This document shows, one piece after another, positions 17,233-26,516 of a DNA stretch of 64,000 nt. A program made the position numbers and the translations under genes. The stretch is from contig JAHFCT010000003.1 of NCBI GenBank assembly GCA_023249375.1, forward strand, positions 23,979 through 87,978, written 5' to 3'. The stretch is from Gemmatimonadota bacterium. Lineage in GTDB: Bacteria; Gemmatimonadota; Gemmatimonadetes; Gemmatimonadales; Gemmatimonadaceae. The notes under the pieces are model-generated. The model did not search any database and was not told the DNA's origin. It was given only the letters and a program-made list of their open reading frames with translations. Position 1 is the first letter of the stretch. Each line of letters starts with the position of its first letter.

Positions 17233-19929
17233 CTACCGACCTCTCCGTTTCCCACGCCCCGACGATGACCCGGGTCGTGGCCGGCCACCCCCGCGGGAAT
17301 CACCTCCGGAAGGCCCCTTCGACCACGGCTTACCCCCGGGGCGCCGAGTACCACCCCCCCGCCCCGGCCGATCACGATCGGAATCCCTATCGGTATCCCT
17401 ATCCCGATCCGTGATCCGAGATCTCTCATCGTCGGTATACGGCTCGTCCAATTTGTCCTGCAGCGCGCCAAGCGAATCCGCCTTCACCGCGCCACGCGCG
17501 CCGCGCAAGACCGTGAACCGCAACGGCCGGTCCAGCACCGGCAGCTCCTCCGCGACCAGCGTGCGTGCCATCTTCTCCGGCAGCCGCAGTCGCGCCACAC
17601 CCGTCACGCCGGCGGGCGTCTCCTCCACATCGTAATCAATCGACACCGTGCGATCGCGCATCTCCACCGCGCCCGGCAGCGCCATCAGCCGCGCACGCTC
17701 GGCGCGTGGCACAAACGTGTCGGCATCGAGCAGCGCGCGCGCCGCGCGCCATTCCTGCAGCGTGCGCACGCCGGCGATCTCGCGCTCGTACCACGCGGCC
17801 AGCTCGGCCAATCCCAGGCGCGGCGTGATGCCGCCGCTGCGCCGGTACGCCTCGCGCACCTCTTCAATACCCTGCCGGTTCCGCTGCACGGACTGATGGT
17901 GCGCTTCACCGCGCGCCATCGCGTCGGCGAGAATCCGGCGCGCCTCGACTTGCATTTCCTGCGGGAAGTCCTGCACCGGACTTCGTTCGCGCGACAACTC
18001 GAAGCCGAAGTACGACACGCGGCGTTCCAGCGCGAGCGGTGACTGCTTGTGCCTGCCGTCGAACACCAGCGCCGGCGTGTGCACCGTCGCGTGCCGCCGC
18101 ACCAGATCGTCGGGAAGCTGCGTTCCCTCCACCGCCGCACGCGGCACACCCCAGCGGTCCGCGAAATACCGCAGCGTCCCCGCAATCGCACCCCAGCTCC
18201 CGCAGACGCTTGTCTTCGACACGCGTGCTTCGTCACCAGTCGCCGTCTGCTCGTCAATGACGAGATCGAATGGCATGAACTGGGCGAGCAGCGCCCTGAA
18301 GCGGCGCTCCACCGCGGGTGTCACCTTCGGCATCATCGTCGGCAGGGCGAGCCCGGTCGCGCGATAGATGCTCGCCATCGCCAGCGCCGCGTCCTCGAGT
18401 GCCTTCACCAGCACGCCGCGCTTCTCGGCCCACGTCTGCACGCTGTCGTCGAACAGTTGACGCGGCAGGCCATACACCTCGCCAAGGAATCCGCAGCGCG
18501 AGAACCCCTCGGCATACACGTTATACGCCGTCAGGTGATCGCTCCCCGGCACGATGAGCCCCGACAGATCGCGGTCCTCGCGCGTCATGCGGTGCAGGCT
18601 CTCGATGCTCGCCATCACCGCCACGTACGGCAGCAACTCGTCGTCGCAGTGCACCAGCAACTCGGCCCACGGCCGGTCTACCGGCATCGCCTCAACCTTC
18701 TTGCCATAGAGCGTGAGCCGGCCGTTCTCCACGATGCCGCGCGAATCGAGAAACTCGAGCGCGCGCCGGTAGCTCACACGATCGAGCGGAACCGGCAGGT
18801 CCAGTTCGTCGGCGCGTACGCCGAGCGCGGCGCACGTGAGCGCCACGCGCTCGCTGTCACCCGCCAGCTGGAACTCCGGCGCCGTCGGCTGCAGTCCGGC
18901 AAACTGGATGTCGCGATCGCTCAGGATGTACACGCGCCCGCCGTGCACGCGCCCATGCACGCGCCCGGCCATCTGCAGAATCTCGTTGGCGCCAAGGTGC
19001 AGACGCGTCAGCACGTTCTTGCCGCGCTCCACGAGATTCGTGAAGCGCGTGTCGTCGATGACTACCGTGTCGAGCCCCTGCACGTTCAAGGCGCTCTGTC
19101 CCGCAGCCGTCATCGCGAGCAAGAACGGCTTGGTCTCCTGCGACTCGAGAAACGGGCGGATCACGCGAATGGGTTCGCCGCCGTGATAGAACGCGACGTT
19201 CATTCGCGGAAAGCGCGCCTGCACCATCGCCGCCGCCTGCTCCACGCCGGCGCGCGTCGGCAGAAAGACGCCGACGCCCCGCTTCTCTTTCGTCACGCGC
19301 TGCAGAAAGCGGTCGTCGAGAAAATCGAGCGGCTGCTTGCGAATGACCTGCACATCCGCCGCTTTCCCCGGATCAAACGCGCTGCTCTCAATCACCTCGG
19401 CGGCGTTGAGATAGCGCGCATAGAACGCCGGATCCACCGTCGCCGAGAGCCAGATGTAGCGGCAGCCCACGCGCTTGCCGAGTGCCAGGCAAAGCTCCAG
19501 CTCGGCGGACGTCTGATGGATTTCGTCAACAACCAGCGTGTCTTGCGGGCGGATGTCGCCATCCTGGAACCAGCGCCGCGCAATGCCGGTAGTGACGATG
19601 ATGATGTTCCACGTCGGCGTCTCCGGCGTCGCTTCGCGCTCGCGGTTGATCACCCCCACGCGCAAGTCGTCCGTGGCGAGCATCACCTGCGCGATGGGCT
19701 TGATGCTCAGCGTCTTGCCCGTCCCCGTCCCCGCCACGATGCCAAAGCCCGGCCGGCGCCCGTCGCGCTCGCCTTCCTGCGTCAGCCGGTCGGCGAGCGC
19801 GCGCAGGCGCGGGCCGTGGCTCTTCCAGAGCACCGTCTCGATGTCGAGCGTGAACCCCAGTTCGATCGTTTCGCACGCCGCGCGCGTGGGGGCGATGACG
19901 ATGATGCGTCCGCCGGTCCCGCTGCGCAC
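17233..19929 (-). CDS. Large DEAH-type helicase with arginine/glycine-rich tail
   Basis: An 898-residue superfamily 2 helicase. Visible motifs are Walker A VAGTGTGKT (near residue 70), DEIH box TLVVDEIHQT, SAT motif WLSATVD, and a C-terminal helicase core with QMAGRVHGRVHGG. A long accessory helical part follows, then a tail of DR dipeptides and RG/GR repeats (last 60 residues) typical of RNA-binding proteins. An RNA helicase role is likely. The start is unsettled: the reading frame stays open and sensible upstream (PYLPRDRDDF) but offers no ATG or GTG; the GTG at 19929 is used. Confidence 0.82.
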   Translation of the reverse strand: MRSGTGGRIIVIAPTRAACETIELGFTLDIETVLWKSHGPRLRALADRLTQEGERDGRRPGFGIVAGTGTGKTLSIKPIAQVMLATDDLRVGVINREREATPETPTWNIIIVTTGIARRWFQDGDIRPQDTLVVDEIHQTSAELELCLALGKRVGCRYIWLSATVDPAFYARYLNAAEVIESSAFDPGKAADVQVIRKQPLDFLDDRFLQRVTKEKRGVGVFLPTRAGVEQAAAMVQARFPRMNVAFYHGGEPIRVIRPFLESQETKPFLLAMTAAGQSALNVQGLDTVVIDDTRFTNLVERGKNVLTRLHLGANEILQMAGRVHGRVHGGRVYILSDRDIQFAGLQPTAPEFQLAGDSERVALTCAALGVRADELDLPVPLDRVSYRRALEFLDSRGIVENGRLTLYGKKVEAMPVDRPWAELLVHCDDELLPYVAVMASIESLHRMTREDRDLSGLIVPGSDHLTAYNVYAEGFSRCGFLGEVYGLPRQLFDDSVQTWAEKRGVLVKALEDAALAMASIYRATGLALPTMMPKVTPAVERRFRALLAQFMPFDLVIDEQTATGDEARVSKTSVCGSWGAIAGTLRYFADRWGVPRAAVEGTQLPDDLVRRHATVHTPALVFDGRHKQSPLALERRVSYFGFELSRERSPVQDFPQEMQVEARRILADAMARGEAHHQSVQRNRQGIEEVREAYRRSGGITPRLGLAELAAWYEREIAGVRTLQEWRAARALLDADTFVPRAERARLMALPGAVEMRDRTVSIDYDVEETPAGVTGVARLRLPEKMARTLVAEELPVLDRPLRFTVLRGARGAVKADSLGALQDKLDEPYTDDERSRITDRDRDTDRDSDRDRPGRGGGTRRPGGKPWSKGPSGGDSRGGGRPRPGSSSGRGKRRGR
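17365..17412 (-). repeat. Short direct repeats encoding the DR-rich helicase tail
   Basis: Repeated GATAGGGAT / GATCGGGAT-type units encode alternating Asp-Arg dipeptides at the end of the helicase. The repeats could expand or contract by slippage. Confidence 0.55.
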
Positions 19930-19985
19930 GAAGTCGTCGCGATCGCGCGGGAGATACGGGTCAACAACAGGACGCAGGGGCTGGC

Positions 19986-20429
19986 TTACTGCGGCTTCTC
20001 CGGCTTGCGTGGGGCGGGCTTGGCCGTCGTGTCGTTGCCGCGGTCGCGTGCGTCGTCACGCGCTCGTACCGAGGGCGCTCCCGGCGAGAACTGGCGCACC
20101 AGCGGCAGGCGCGAGCGGCTGCTGAACTTCGGCATCTCCGTTGATTCGCCGCGATGCTGCGGTCCGAACAGCACCGACGCGTTCGGCGGCCGGTTGCGAA
20201 TGGCATTGGCGCAGTCGGTCGGCGCCGGCTGCTGCGACGCCGGCACGCCCTCAATCCACAAACGGCACATCCCGGCCGGCGGGTTGAATGCCTCGGGCAC
20301 GCGCGTCCGCTGCTCGCGCGCGTTCTGCGCCGACAGCGGCGCATCCGCGAGCGGCTGCAACACGCCGGCAACCAACACGATGGTGGTGATCCCGATGAGA
20401 CGCTTCAGACCTGCCTCCAGAACAAACAC
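19986..20429 (-). CDS. Secreted protein of unknown function
   Basis: A 147-residue protein with an N-terminal hydrophobic signal (residues 9-33, ending LSAQ). Its core reads FNPPAGMCRLWIEGVPASQQ then PAPTDCANAIRNRP, with two cysteines about 20 residues apart that could form a disulfide. The C-terminal third is charged and proline-rich (KPAPRKPEKPQ) and looks disordered. I do not recognise a function. It lies just upstream of the DEAH helicase on the same strand, but the helicase frame starts 56 bases away and a shared role is not evident. Confidence 0.65.
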   Translation of the reverse strand: MFVLEAGLKRLIGITTIVLVAGVLQPLADAPLSAQNAREQRTRVPEAFNPPAGMCRLWIEGVPASQQPAPTDCANAIRNRPPNASVLFGPQHRGESTEMPKFSSRSRLPLVRQFSPGAPSVRARDDARDRGNDTTAKPAPRKPEKPQ

Positions 20430-20525
20430 TGCTCAAACGTAGGGACGATCCAGCAGGCGGCCGCGCTACCTGAACCTCATACCCGACCGGCGGCCGCCAG
20501 ATCCACGGGGTGCTCCCACGCTCCG

Positions 20526-21602
20526 TCAGTCCCCGAACGAAATCCCGATCCGGCGCGCCGTGCGCATGATGTCGTGCGTCGGATCCACCCGCTTGAGCGC
20601 CTTCAGCGCCTCGGTAATCGGGATCGGCACGATGTGCGGCGTCTGCAGCGCCACCATGTGGCCCCACTTGGCGTTCGCCACCGCCTCCGTCGCCGCGCCG
20701 CCGAACCGCGTGGCCAGCAGCCGGTCGTACCCGGTGGGCATGCCACCGCGCTGCAGGTGCCCGAGCACCAGTGACCGGCACTCCTTGCCCGTGCGTGCCT
20801 GAATGGCCCGCGCAATCCGCTCGGCGATGCCGCCCACCCGCTTGGCCTGGCCGGGCATCGACTCGCCCATCACACCCTGCTCGCCCTCGAACTTCGCCCC
20901 CTCCGACACGACGCAGATGGCAAACTTCTTGCCCAGCGCGTCGCGCATCATGATATGGGAGCAGACCTTCTCGATGTCCCACGAGATCTCGGGAATCAGG
21001 ATCACGTGCGCCGCGCCCGAGACACCCGAGTGCAGGGCGATGAAACCGGAATCACGCCCCATCACTTCCAGCACGATTACGCGATCGTGGCTCTCCGCCG
21101 TGGTGTGCAGCTTGTCGATCGCTTCCATCGCCGTGCTCACGGCGGTGTCAAAGCCGAACGTCGTGATGGTGCCGCTCACGTCGTTGTCGATCGTCTTGGG
21201 CACGCCCACCACGCGCATCCCCTTCTCGAACAGCTTCTGCGCGATCGACAGCGACCCGTCGCCGCCAATCGTGATCAGCGCCTCGATGCCGAGGTTGCGC
21301 GCGTTGTCCATCAGCTCATCGGTCCGGTCGATCTCGACAAACGACCCGTCGGGCTGGCGCACCGGATAGTGGAACGGGTTGCCGCGGTTGGTCGTGCGCA
21401 GGATGGTGCCGCCCAGATGGGCGATGCCGCGCACGGTGTCGCGCGTTAGCGGGATCACCTCATCCTCGCCGAGCAGACCCATGTAGCCGCGCTTGATGCC
21501 GAGCACGTGCCAGCCCCGGTCGATCGCCGAGAGGACGGCGGCGCGGATTACGGCATTGAGGCCGGGGGCATCTCCGCCGCCGGTGGATATCGCGATTCTC
21601 AT
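20526..21602 (-). CDS. pfkA: 6-phosphofructokinase
   Basis: A 358-residue phosphofructokinase, the committed step of glycolysis. Motifs are STGGGDAPGLNAVIRA at the N-terminus (nucleotide loop), LITIGGDGSLSIA, GVPKTIDNDV (catalytic TIDND), GRDSGFIALHSG and GHLQRGGMP. Gly in GGDGS argues for ATP rather than pyrophosphate as donor, while the Lys before TIDND is the form found in actinobacterial group III enzymes. The selenoprotein gene lies 72 bases upstream on the same strand and may share a transcript. Confidence 0.93.
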   Translation of the reverse strand: MRIAISTGGGDAPGLNAVIRAAVLSAIDRGWHVLGIKRGYMGLLGEDEVIPLTRDTVRGIAHLGGTILRTTNRGNPFHYPVRQPDGSFVEIDRTDELMDNARNLGIEALITIGGDGSLSIAQKLFEKGMRVVGVPKTIDNDVSGTITTFGFDTAVSTAMEAIDKLHTTAESHDRVIVLEVMGRDSGFIALHSGVSGAAHVILIPEISWDIEKVCSHIMMRDALGKKFAICVVSEGAKFEGEQGVMGESMPGQAKRVGGIAERIARAIQARTGKECRSLVLGHLQRGGMPTGYDRLLATRFGGAATEAVANAKWGHMVALQTPHIVPIPITEALKALKRVDPTHDIMRTARRIGISFGD

Positions 21603-21674
21603 GAACTTGGAAAGTGAAGACGGAAGGCGAGGGGCGGAAGTGCGGCGCGGGCCGCGCGTGGTCTCATCCGCCGT

Positions 21675-21905
21675 CTAGGTTGTGCGCTGCGCAATCAGGC
21701 TCAGCACTTCGCCCGGTTGGGCGTGCCGGCCTGCCTTGGACTTCTCGAAGACCGCCACGCCATCAACGGTCACTTCAAACCGGCCGCCGCCGCTCGGTTG
21801 CAGCGACACCTCGGTCCCCGCAATCTGTTCGCGAATCGCGGCCGCCAAACTGACGGCCCGTGATTCGTAGTTTCAAACGACGCAGAACTCGATGTTCACG
21901 TGCAT
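21675..21905 (-). CDS. SelW/Rdx-family selenoprotein with in-frame TGA (Sec11)
   Basis: A 76-residue thioredoxin-like protein if TGA at 21873-21875 is read as selenocysteine. The start MHVNIEFCVV is followed by the TGA codon and NYESRAVSLA, giving the CxxU motif (C8, U11) where Rdx/SelW proteins have CxxC or CxxU. Downstream, SGGGRFEVTVDGVAVFEKSK and HAQPGEVLSLI match the family's strand-turn-strand and closing helix, so the frame is clearly coding past the TGA. AAGGAG sits five bases before the ATG and a TAGATT box lies 21 bases before it. A hairpin fitting a bacterial SECIS begins five bases after the TGA. Role: probably a small redox protein, substrate unknown. Confidence 0.87.
21832..21867 (-). 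promoter_or_regulatory. Predicted bacterial SECIS element
   Basis: On the minus strand, five bases after the TGA, CGAATC (21867-21862) pairs with GATTCG (21837-21832). A small internal loop leads to an upper stem of seven pairs (GGCCGTC with GGCGGCC, one G-U wobble) and a five-base apical loop AGTTT. The loop G lies 22 bases after the TGA. Spacing and the early loop G fit the known bacterial SECIS form that SelB recognises. Confidence 0.78.
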
Positions 21906-21926
21906 GGTTTCTCCTTGTCCCCGCGA

Positions 21927-21932
21927 AATCTA
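21927..21932 (-). promoter_or_regulatory. TAGATT -10-like box for the selenoprotein gene
   Basis: TAGATT on the minus strand, 21 bases before the ATG. Unlike the leaderless cases in this window it leaves room for the AAGGAG ribosome-binding site. Confidence 0.45.
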
Positions 21933-22054
21933 CGGAGGTGCGTTCCGCCCGCGAGGCTTCCCGCAAACCGGGGCGCGCTCCTCGCCGACGCTTGACGCAA
22001 TTAGAGCATCGGCCGGCGCCCTCGCTGCTTGAAGCAACGCCTCGCGCGGACTCG

Positions 22055-22297
22055 CTATGGCGCCGGCACCCCGCTGGCCGCGGCCAGCTTCTTGATCAGC
22101 GTATCCTGCCTCGCGGCGACGATCACGAGAGAGTCCACGGTCGTCGACATCACGGCCACCTGGTCGCGCATGCCAACCAGCGCGTCGGACATTTGCGCCA
22201 GCTGTTCGGCGACGGCGGCATCGGCGGCCGGCGAGCGGCAGCCGGCGGCAAGAACGAGCAGGGCCAGCGCCCAGCGGCGCGATCCAGTGTGGTGCAT
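22055..22297 (-). CDS. Small lipoprotein with coiled-coil segment
   Basis: An 80-residue protein with a lipoprotein signal: WALALLVLAAGC, lipobox LAAGC near residue 19. The rest, VAEQLAQMSDALVGMRDQVA and on to LVIVAARQDTLIKKLA, has a heptad pattern suggesting a short coiled coil, as in Lpp-like or stalk lipoproteins. A GGGGAG sequence precedes the ATG at 22297. It is probably anchored to the outer or inner membrane as a trimer or dimer. No specific family is recognised. It lies upstream of the selenoprotein gene on the same strand. Confidence 0.7.
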   Translation of the reverse strand: MHHTGSRRWALALLVLAAGCRSPAADAAVAEQLAQMSDALVGMRDQVAVMSTTVDSLVIVAARQDTLIKKLAAASGVPAP

Positions 22298-22457
22298 GAG
22301 AGGTCTCCCCAGAAGCGCGATCGGTGCCATCGGCGCATCCCGCAATCGCTAGCCACAACGGGCGGCGGATTGGTGATGCAGTTGGACGTGATTCCTCCAA
22401 GATGTGCGGCTGTCAGGCGCCGCGCACGTCCGCCGTCGCCGCACCGAGAGGCCCGCC

Positions 22458-22877
22458 ATGCGCCGCGCTCACACCATTCCCGAGTTGGTGCTCACGCTCG
22501 TCCTGCTGGCGCTCATCACCGCGCTCGCGGTTCCGCCGTTTGTCGCGACCACGGCACGATGGAAGCTCCGCGCCGCCGTCGCCGATGTCGTCAATGCCCT
22601 CGTGCTGGCGCGTGAGTCCGCGCTCGCCCGCGGCGCCACCGCCACTTTCGTCGTCGATGCGACGCGCGGCGAGGTGATGGTCACGTGCGCCGGCGACACC
22701 ATCACGCGGCGTGCGGTCAGCGACCTGCACGGCGTCACCCTCGTGGCGAGCGGCGATTCCGTGCGCTACGCACCCGATGGCGTCGCCACGGGCGTGTCCA
22801 ACACCACCATTCTCGTCGCGCGCGGTGCGCGCATCGATAGCGTCGTGGTATCGAGGCTTGGCAGAGTGCGCTACTAG
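22458..22877 (+). CDS. Type IV pilin-like / GspH-FimT pseudopilin
   Basis: A 139-residue protein with a prepilin-like N-terminus: MRRAHTIPELVLTLVLLALI. Cleavage after Ala4 would place Glu at +5 of the mature protein, as class III signals require, although the usual Gly/Phe pair is Ala/His. The body contains the GspH/FimT-like helix continuation ADVVNALVLARESALARGA and strand-rich C-terminus. It could be a minor pseudopilin of a type II secretion or type IV pilus system. No other pilus gene lies nearby, so it is an orphan in this window. Confidence 0.75.
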   Translation: MRRAHTIPELVLTLVLLALITALAVPPFVATTARWKLRAAVADVVNALVLARESALARGATATFVVDATRGEVMVTCAGDTITRRAVSDLHGVTLVASGDSVRYAPDGVATGVSNTTILVARGARIDSVVVSRLGRVRY

Positions 22878-22945
22878 CATCGGCCGCATTCGGCGAAGTG
22901 CGCCATCGGCGCCGCCGCATCCCGCTGATGTCCGCCGCCCCGCCC

Positions 22946-24268
<1,323 letters not shown>

Positions 24269-24274
24269 ACTCGC

Positions 24275-24280
24275 AACCTA
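24275..24280 (-). promoter_or_regulatory. TAGGTT -10-like box for the DEAD-box helicase gene
   Basis: TAGGTT on the minus strand ends six bases before the GTG at 24268, inside the short gap after the hydrolase stop. It suggests the helicase has its own leaderless promoter. Confidence 0.45.
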
Positions 24281-25177
24281 ATGGACGCCCACGCCCCCTG
24301 CCACGCGATCAGCGCGCACGAAGTCGGTGAGCAACGCCGCAACGTCTTCCCACGCCTCCACATGCGGTAGATGCCCAACACGTGGCAGCATCACCAGACG
24401 GCCCTCACGCATGCCGCGCACACGCGCCGCGACGTCGTCCGGGCGCACCACGTGGTCGTGCGTACCGAACAGCACGAGTGATCCCGCCGGCAGCTCGGCG
24501 AGCAATGCGGCCGAGTGCAGCCGGAAATCGAACTCCTTGATCGTGCGCAGCATCGCCCGGTAGATGCCCGGCTGCGCGTATGGCGCGAGCAACTCCTCCT
24601 CGTCGCGGCGGGACCACGTGCCGTCGGGACCGTAGACGTCGCCCAGGATCAAACGCGCCGCGGCTATCGAGGCGAACGGCCGCGCCAGCGGCGCGAGTCC
24701 ATCGGGGACATACGACAGTGCGCGCGCGCGGGTGGGTATGCGGCCAAAACCCGCCGGCGACAGCAACGCGAGCCGCTCCACGCGGTCCGGCTGCTGCCAC
24801 GCCATCTCGGCGGCAATCGCGCCCCCCATCGAGTGCCCGACGATCGGCGATCGCTGGATGCCAAGCGCGTCGAGCAGCAGCCACAGGCGGCGCGCATAGG
24901 CGCCGCGCGTGTATTCACCGGGCGCGAACGTATGCTGGCTAAAGCCGTGGCCGGGTAGGTCCGGCGCAAGCACGTGATACCCCGAGGCAGCCAGTGCCGG
25001 CAACTGAAACCGCCACTGGTACGCCGACGCGCCAAAGCCGTGCACCAGCAGGATGGGCGGCGCGCTCACCGCGCCGCTTTCCACCAACCGCAGGCGCGTG
25101 CCGTCGACCAGCACCAACTCCCGCGCCGCGCAGGCGGCGTGGCCGTCCGGAAAATGAGAGGGCCGGGTCACCTGCAC
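24278..25177 (-). CDS. Alpha/beta hydrolase
   Basis: A hydrolase of up to 299 residues. The oxyanion strand LLVHGFGASAYQW, nucleophile elbow GHSMGGAIAAEMA (Ser), acid in LFGTHDHVVRPDD and His in PRVGHLPHVEAW make a full triad. The cap domain resembles MhpC-like C-C hydrolases and esterases; the substrate is not evident. The N-terminus is uncertain: the GTG at 25177 lies inside a strong inverted repeat (25158-25185), and a later start near the LVLVDGTRLRL segment is possible. It lies between the unknown 383-residue gene and the DEAD-box helicase on the same strand. Confidence 0.85.
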   Translation of the reverse strand: MQVTRPSHFPDGHAACAARELVLVDGTRLRLVESGAVSAPPILLVHGFGASAYQWRFQLPALAASGYHVLAPDLPGHGFSQHTFAPGEYTRGAYARRLWLLLDALGIQRSPIVGHSMGGAIAAEMAWQQPDRVERLALLSPAGFGRIPTRARALSYVPDGLAPLARPFASIAAARLILGDVYGPDGTWSRRDEEELLAPYAQPGIYRAMLRTIKEFDFRLHSAALLAELPAGSLVLFGTHDHVVRPDDVAARVRGMREGRLVMLPRVGHLPHVEAWEDVAALLTDFVRADRVAGGVGVH

Positions 25178-25185
25178 CGGCCCTC
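25158..25185 (-). terminator. Inverted repeat after the 383-residue gene
   Basis: GAGGGCCGGGT and ACCGGCCCTC form a stem of about 10 pairs with one bulged G and a short loop, 26 bases after the stop at 25212 on the minus strand. No U-run follows, and it overlaps the first codons assigned to the hydrolase. Confidence 0.4.
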
Positions 25186-25211
25186 AGGGTGTCGCAGCCC
25201 GCGCCTCGCGA

Positions 25212-26363
25212 TCACACCATCTCGACGGGACGGCCCGACAGCCGCGCGATCATTCCGATGCGGAAGGTGACGTCAGTCCACCGGTCCTCGCCAGCGGCGT
25301 GCTGCTCGAGCGGGAAGAATGGCCAGACAAACGGGTTCGCCGTCTTGGGCGTCGAGAGCCCCTTGTGCGGATGCCAAATACCGTCGCGGCCGCAGTCGTC
25401 AACAAAGCGCTCGAACAGCTTGGACCAATTGTCGTTGCGCCGCAGGAAACCCAGCCGCGCCATGGTCTCGAGCCAGGCGAGCGCCATCGGAATGTCGGCG
25501 TCCACCGCATTGCGGTGCGGCAGCATGTCGCCGAGCACGAGCAGCGGCACTGGGAGCATCTTCTTGCCGACAATCTGGATGCTCTCCTGGCGCGGCAGCG
25601 GACGCGTGAGGTACTCGTACAGCGTTTCCATCGCGGTGTAGTGCTCGCTGCGGAACAGCGGCATATGCGCGAGCATCTGGAGCGCGTACAGCGACGGCGG
25701 CGACGCCTCGGCGGCCAGCACCTGCTGATTGCCGGCGCGCACCCACGGCTTCTGCGCGAGCGGCGACGCCAGATAGTCCATCATGCGTTCGAGGGCGCGG
25801 CGCGCCACGCCGCGCACGCGCGGATCGGACTCAAAGCCCGCCTGGGCGAGCGTCGAGCCCGCTGCTTCGCGGAGCAGTTGGCGATAGTGCGACGCGACTT
25901 CAGGCTCCAGCGTCTTGCCAGGCTTGGGCTGGTACTCGTACAGCTGGGCCGGGTCTTCATCCTCGGCCAGCAGGCGGAACAGCGAGCGGCGTGCCTGATA
26001 GACGGCGGGCGAATCCTTGTCCCAACCGCATTCCAACAGCCGGCGCACCGCCGTTACGCTGCCAATGCCGTCCGCGCCGCCCTTGGATGGCAGGCTGAGC
26101 ATCGCGTTGTTCCAGGTTCCATCATACGACTGCCGCACCGCGATTTCGATGGCGTGACGATGGAAATACGGGGTGTTCGCGTACGACGCGGGGAGCGCGT
26201 CACCCAGCTTCGCTACCTCGACAATGGCGCGATACTGTATTGGTAGTGCCGCGTGATCAAGTATCCATCCCAACGGAAAAACCACCGGCGCCGGAGGAGG
26301 AGGCGGCGGTGCAAATAGCGGAACCGTTGGGACGATGGGTGAAGTCAAATCTTCTGATTTCAT
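25212..26363 (-). CDS. Unknown helical protein with proline-rich N-terminus
   Basis: A 383-residue protein. A poly-proline stretch (FAPPPPPPAPVV, residues 17-28) precedes a long, mostly helical body. Repeated aromatic/Gly-Trp motifs such as SYDGTWNNAM and CGRDGIWHPHKG recall the alpha/alpha-barrel pattern of terpene-cyclase or prenyltransferase-like folds, but no DxDD or other catalytic motif stands out. It has no signal peptide or membrane helix. It is divergent from the 281-residue hydrolase gene. I cannot name a function. Confidence 0.68.
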   Translation of the reverse strand: MKSEDLTSPIVPTVPLFAPPPPPPAPVVFPLGWILDHAALPIQYRAIVEVAKLGDALPASYANTPYFHRHAIEIAVRQSYDGTWNNAMLSLPSKGGADGIGSVTAVRRLLECGWDKDSPAVYQARRSLFRLLAEDEDPAQLYEYQPKPGKTLEPEVASHYRQLLREAAGSTLAQAGFESDPRVRGVARRALERMMDYLASPLAQKPWVRAGNQQVLAAEASPPSLYALQMLAHMPLFRSEHYTAMETLYEYLTRPLPRQESIQIVGKKMLPVPLLVLGDMLPHRNAVDADIPMALAWLETMARLGFLRRNDNWSKLFERFVDDCGRDGIWHPHKGLSTPKTANPFVWPFFPLEQHAAGEDRWTDVTFRIGMIARLSGRPVEMV

Positions 26364-26516
26364 TCTAACTTGTTGGCAGTAATAGAGATAGAGGCATCGT
26401 AGTGGGAGGCCCTGCCAATGATTGCGTAACTATACTCCTTTTGACGAAAAGCGCCAGACGTACTCGCACATCTCTGGACACTTGAAAGCGTGCGGTTTGA
26501 GGGGAGTATTGCCAAG

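Noticed and set aside
18049..20442. Plus-strand reading frame of 797 codons opposite the helicase
   Set aside because: Arginine/histidine-rich composition with no domains; the helicase motifs lie on the other strand.
20526..21602. PPi-dependent phosphofructokinase
   Set aside because: The GGDGS glycine argues for ATP; the Lys before TIDND alone is found in ATP-using group III enzymes.
21873..21875. TGA as evidence of a broken SelW pseudogene
   Set aside because: The frame continues with family-like sequence, has SD and SECIS features, and the codon sits exactly in the redox motif, so selenocysteine is the simpler reading.
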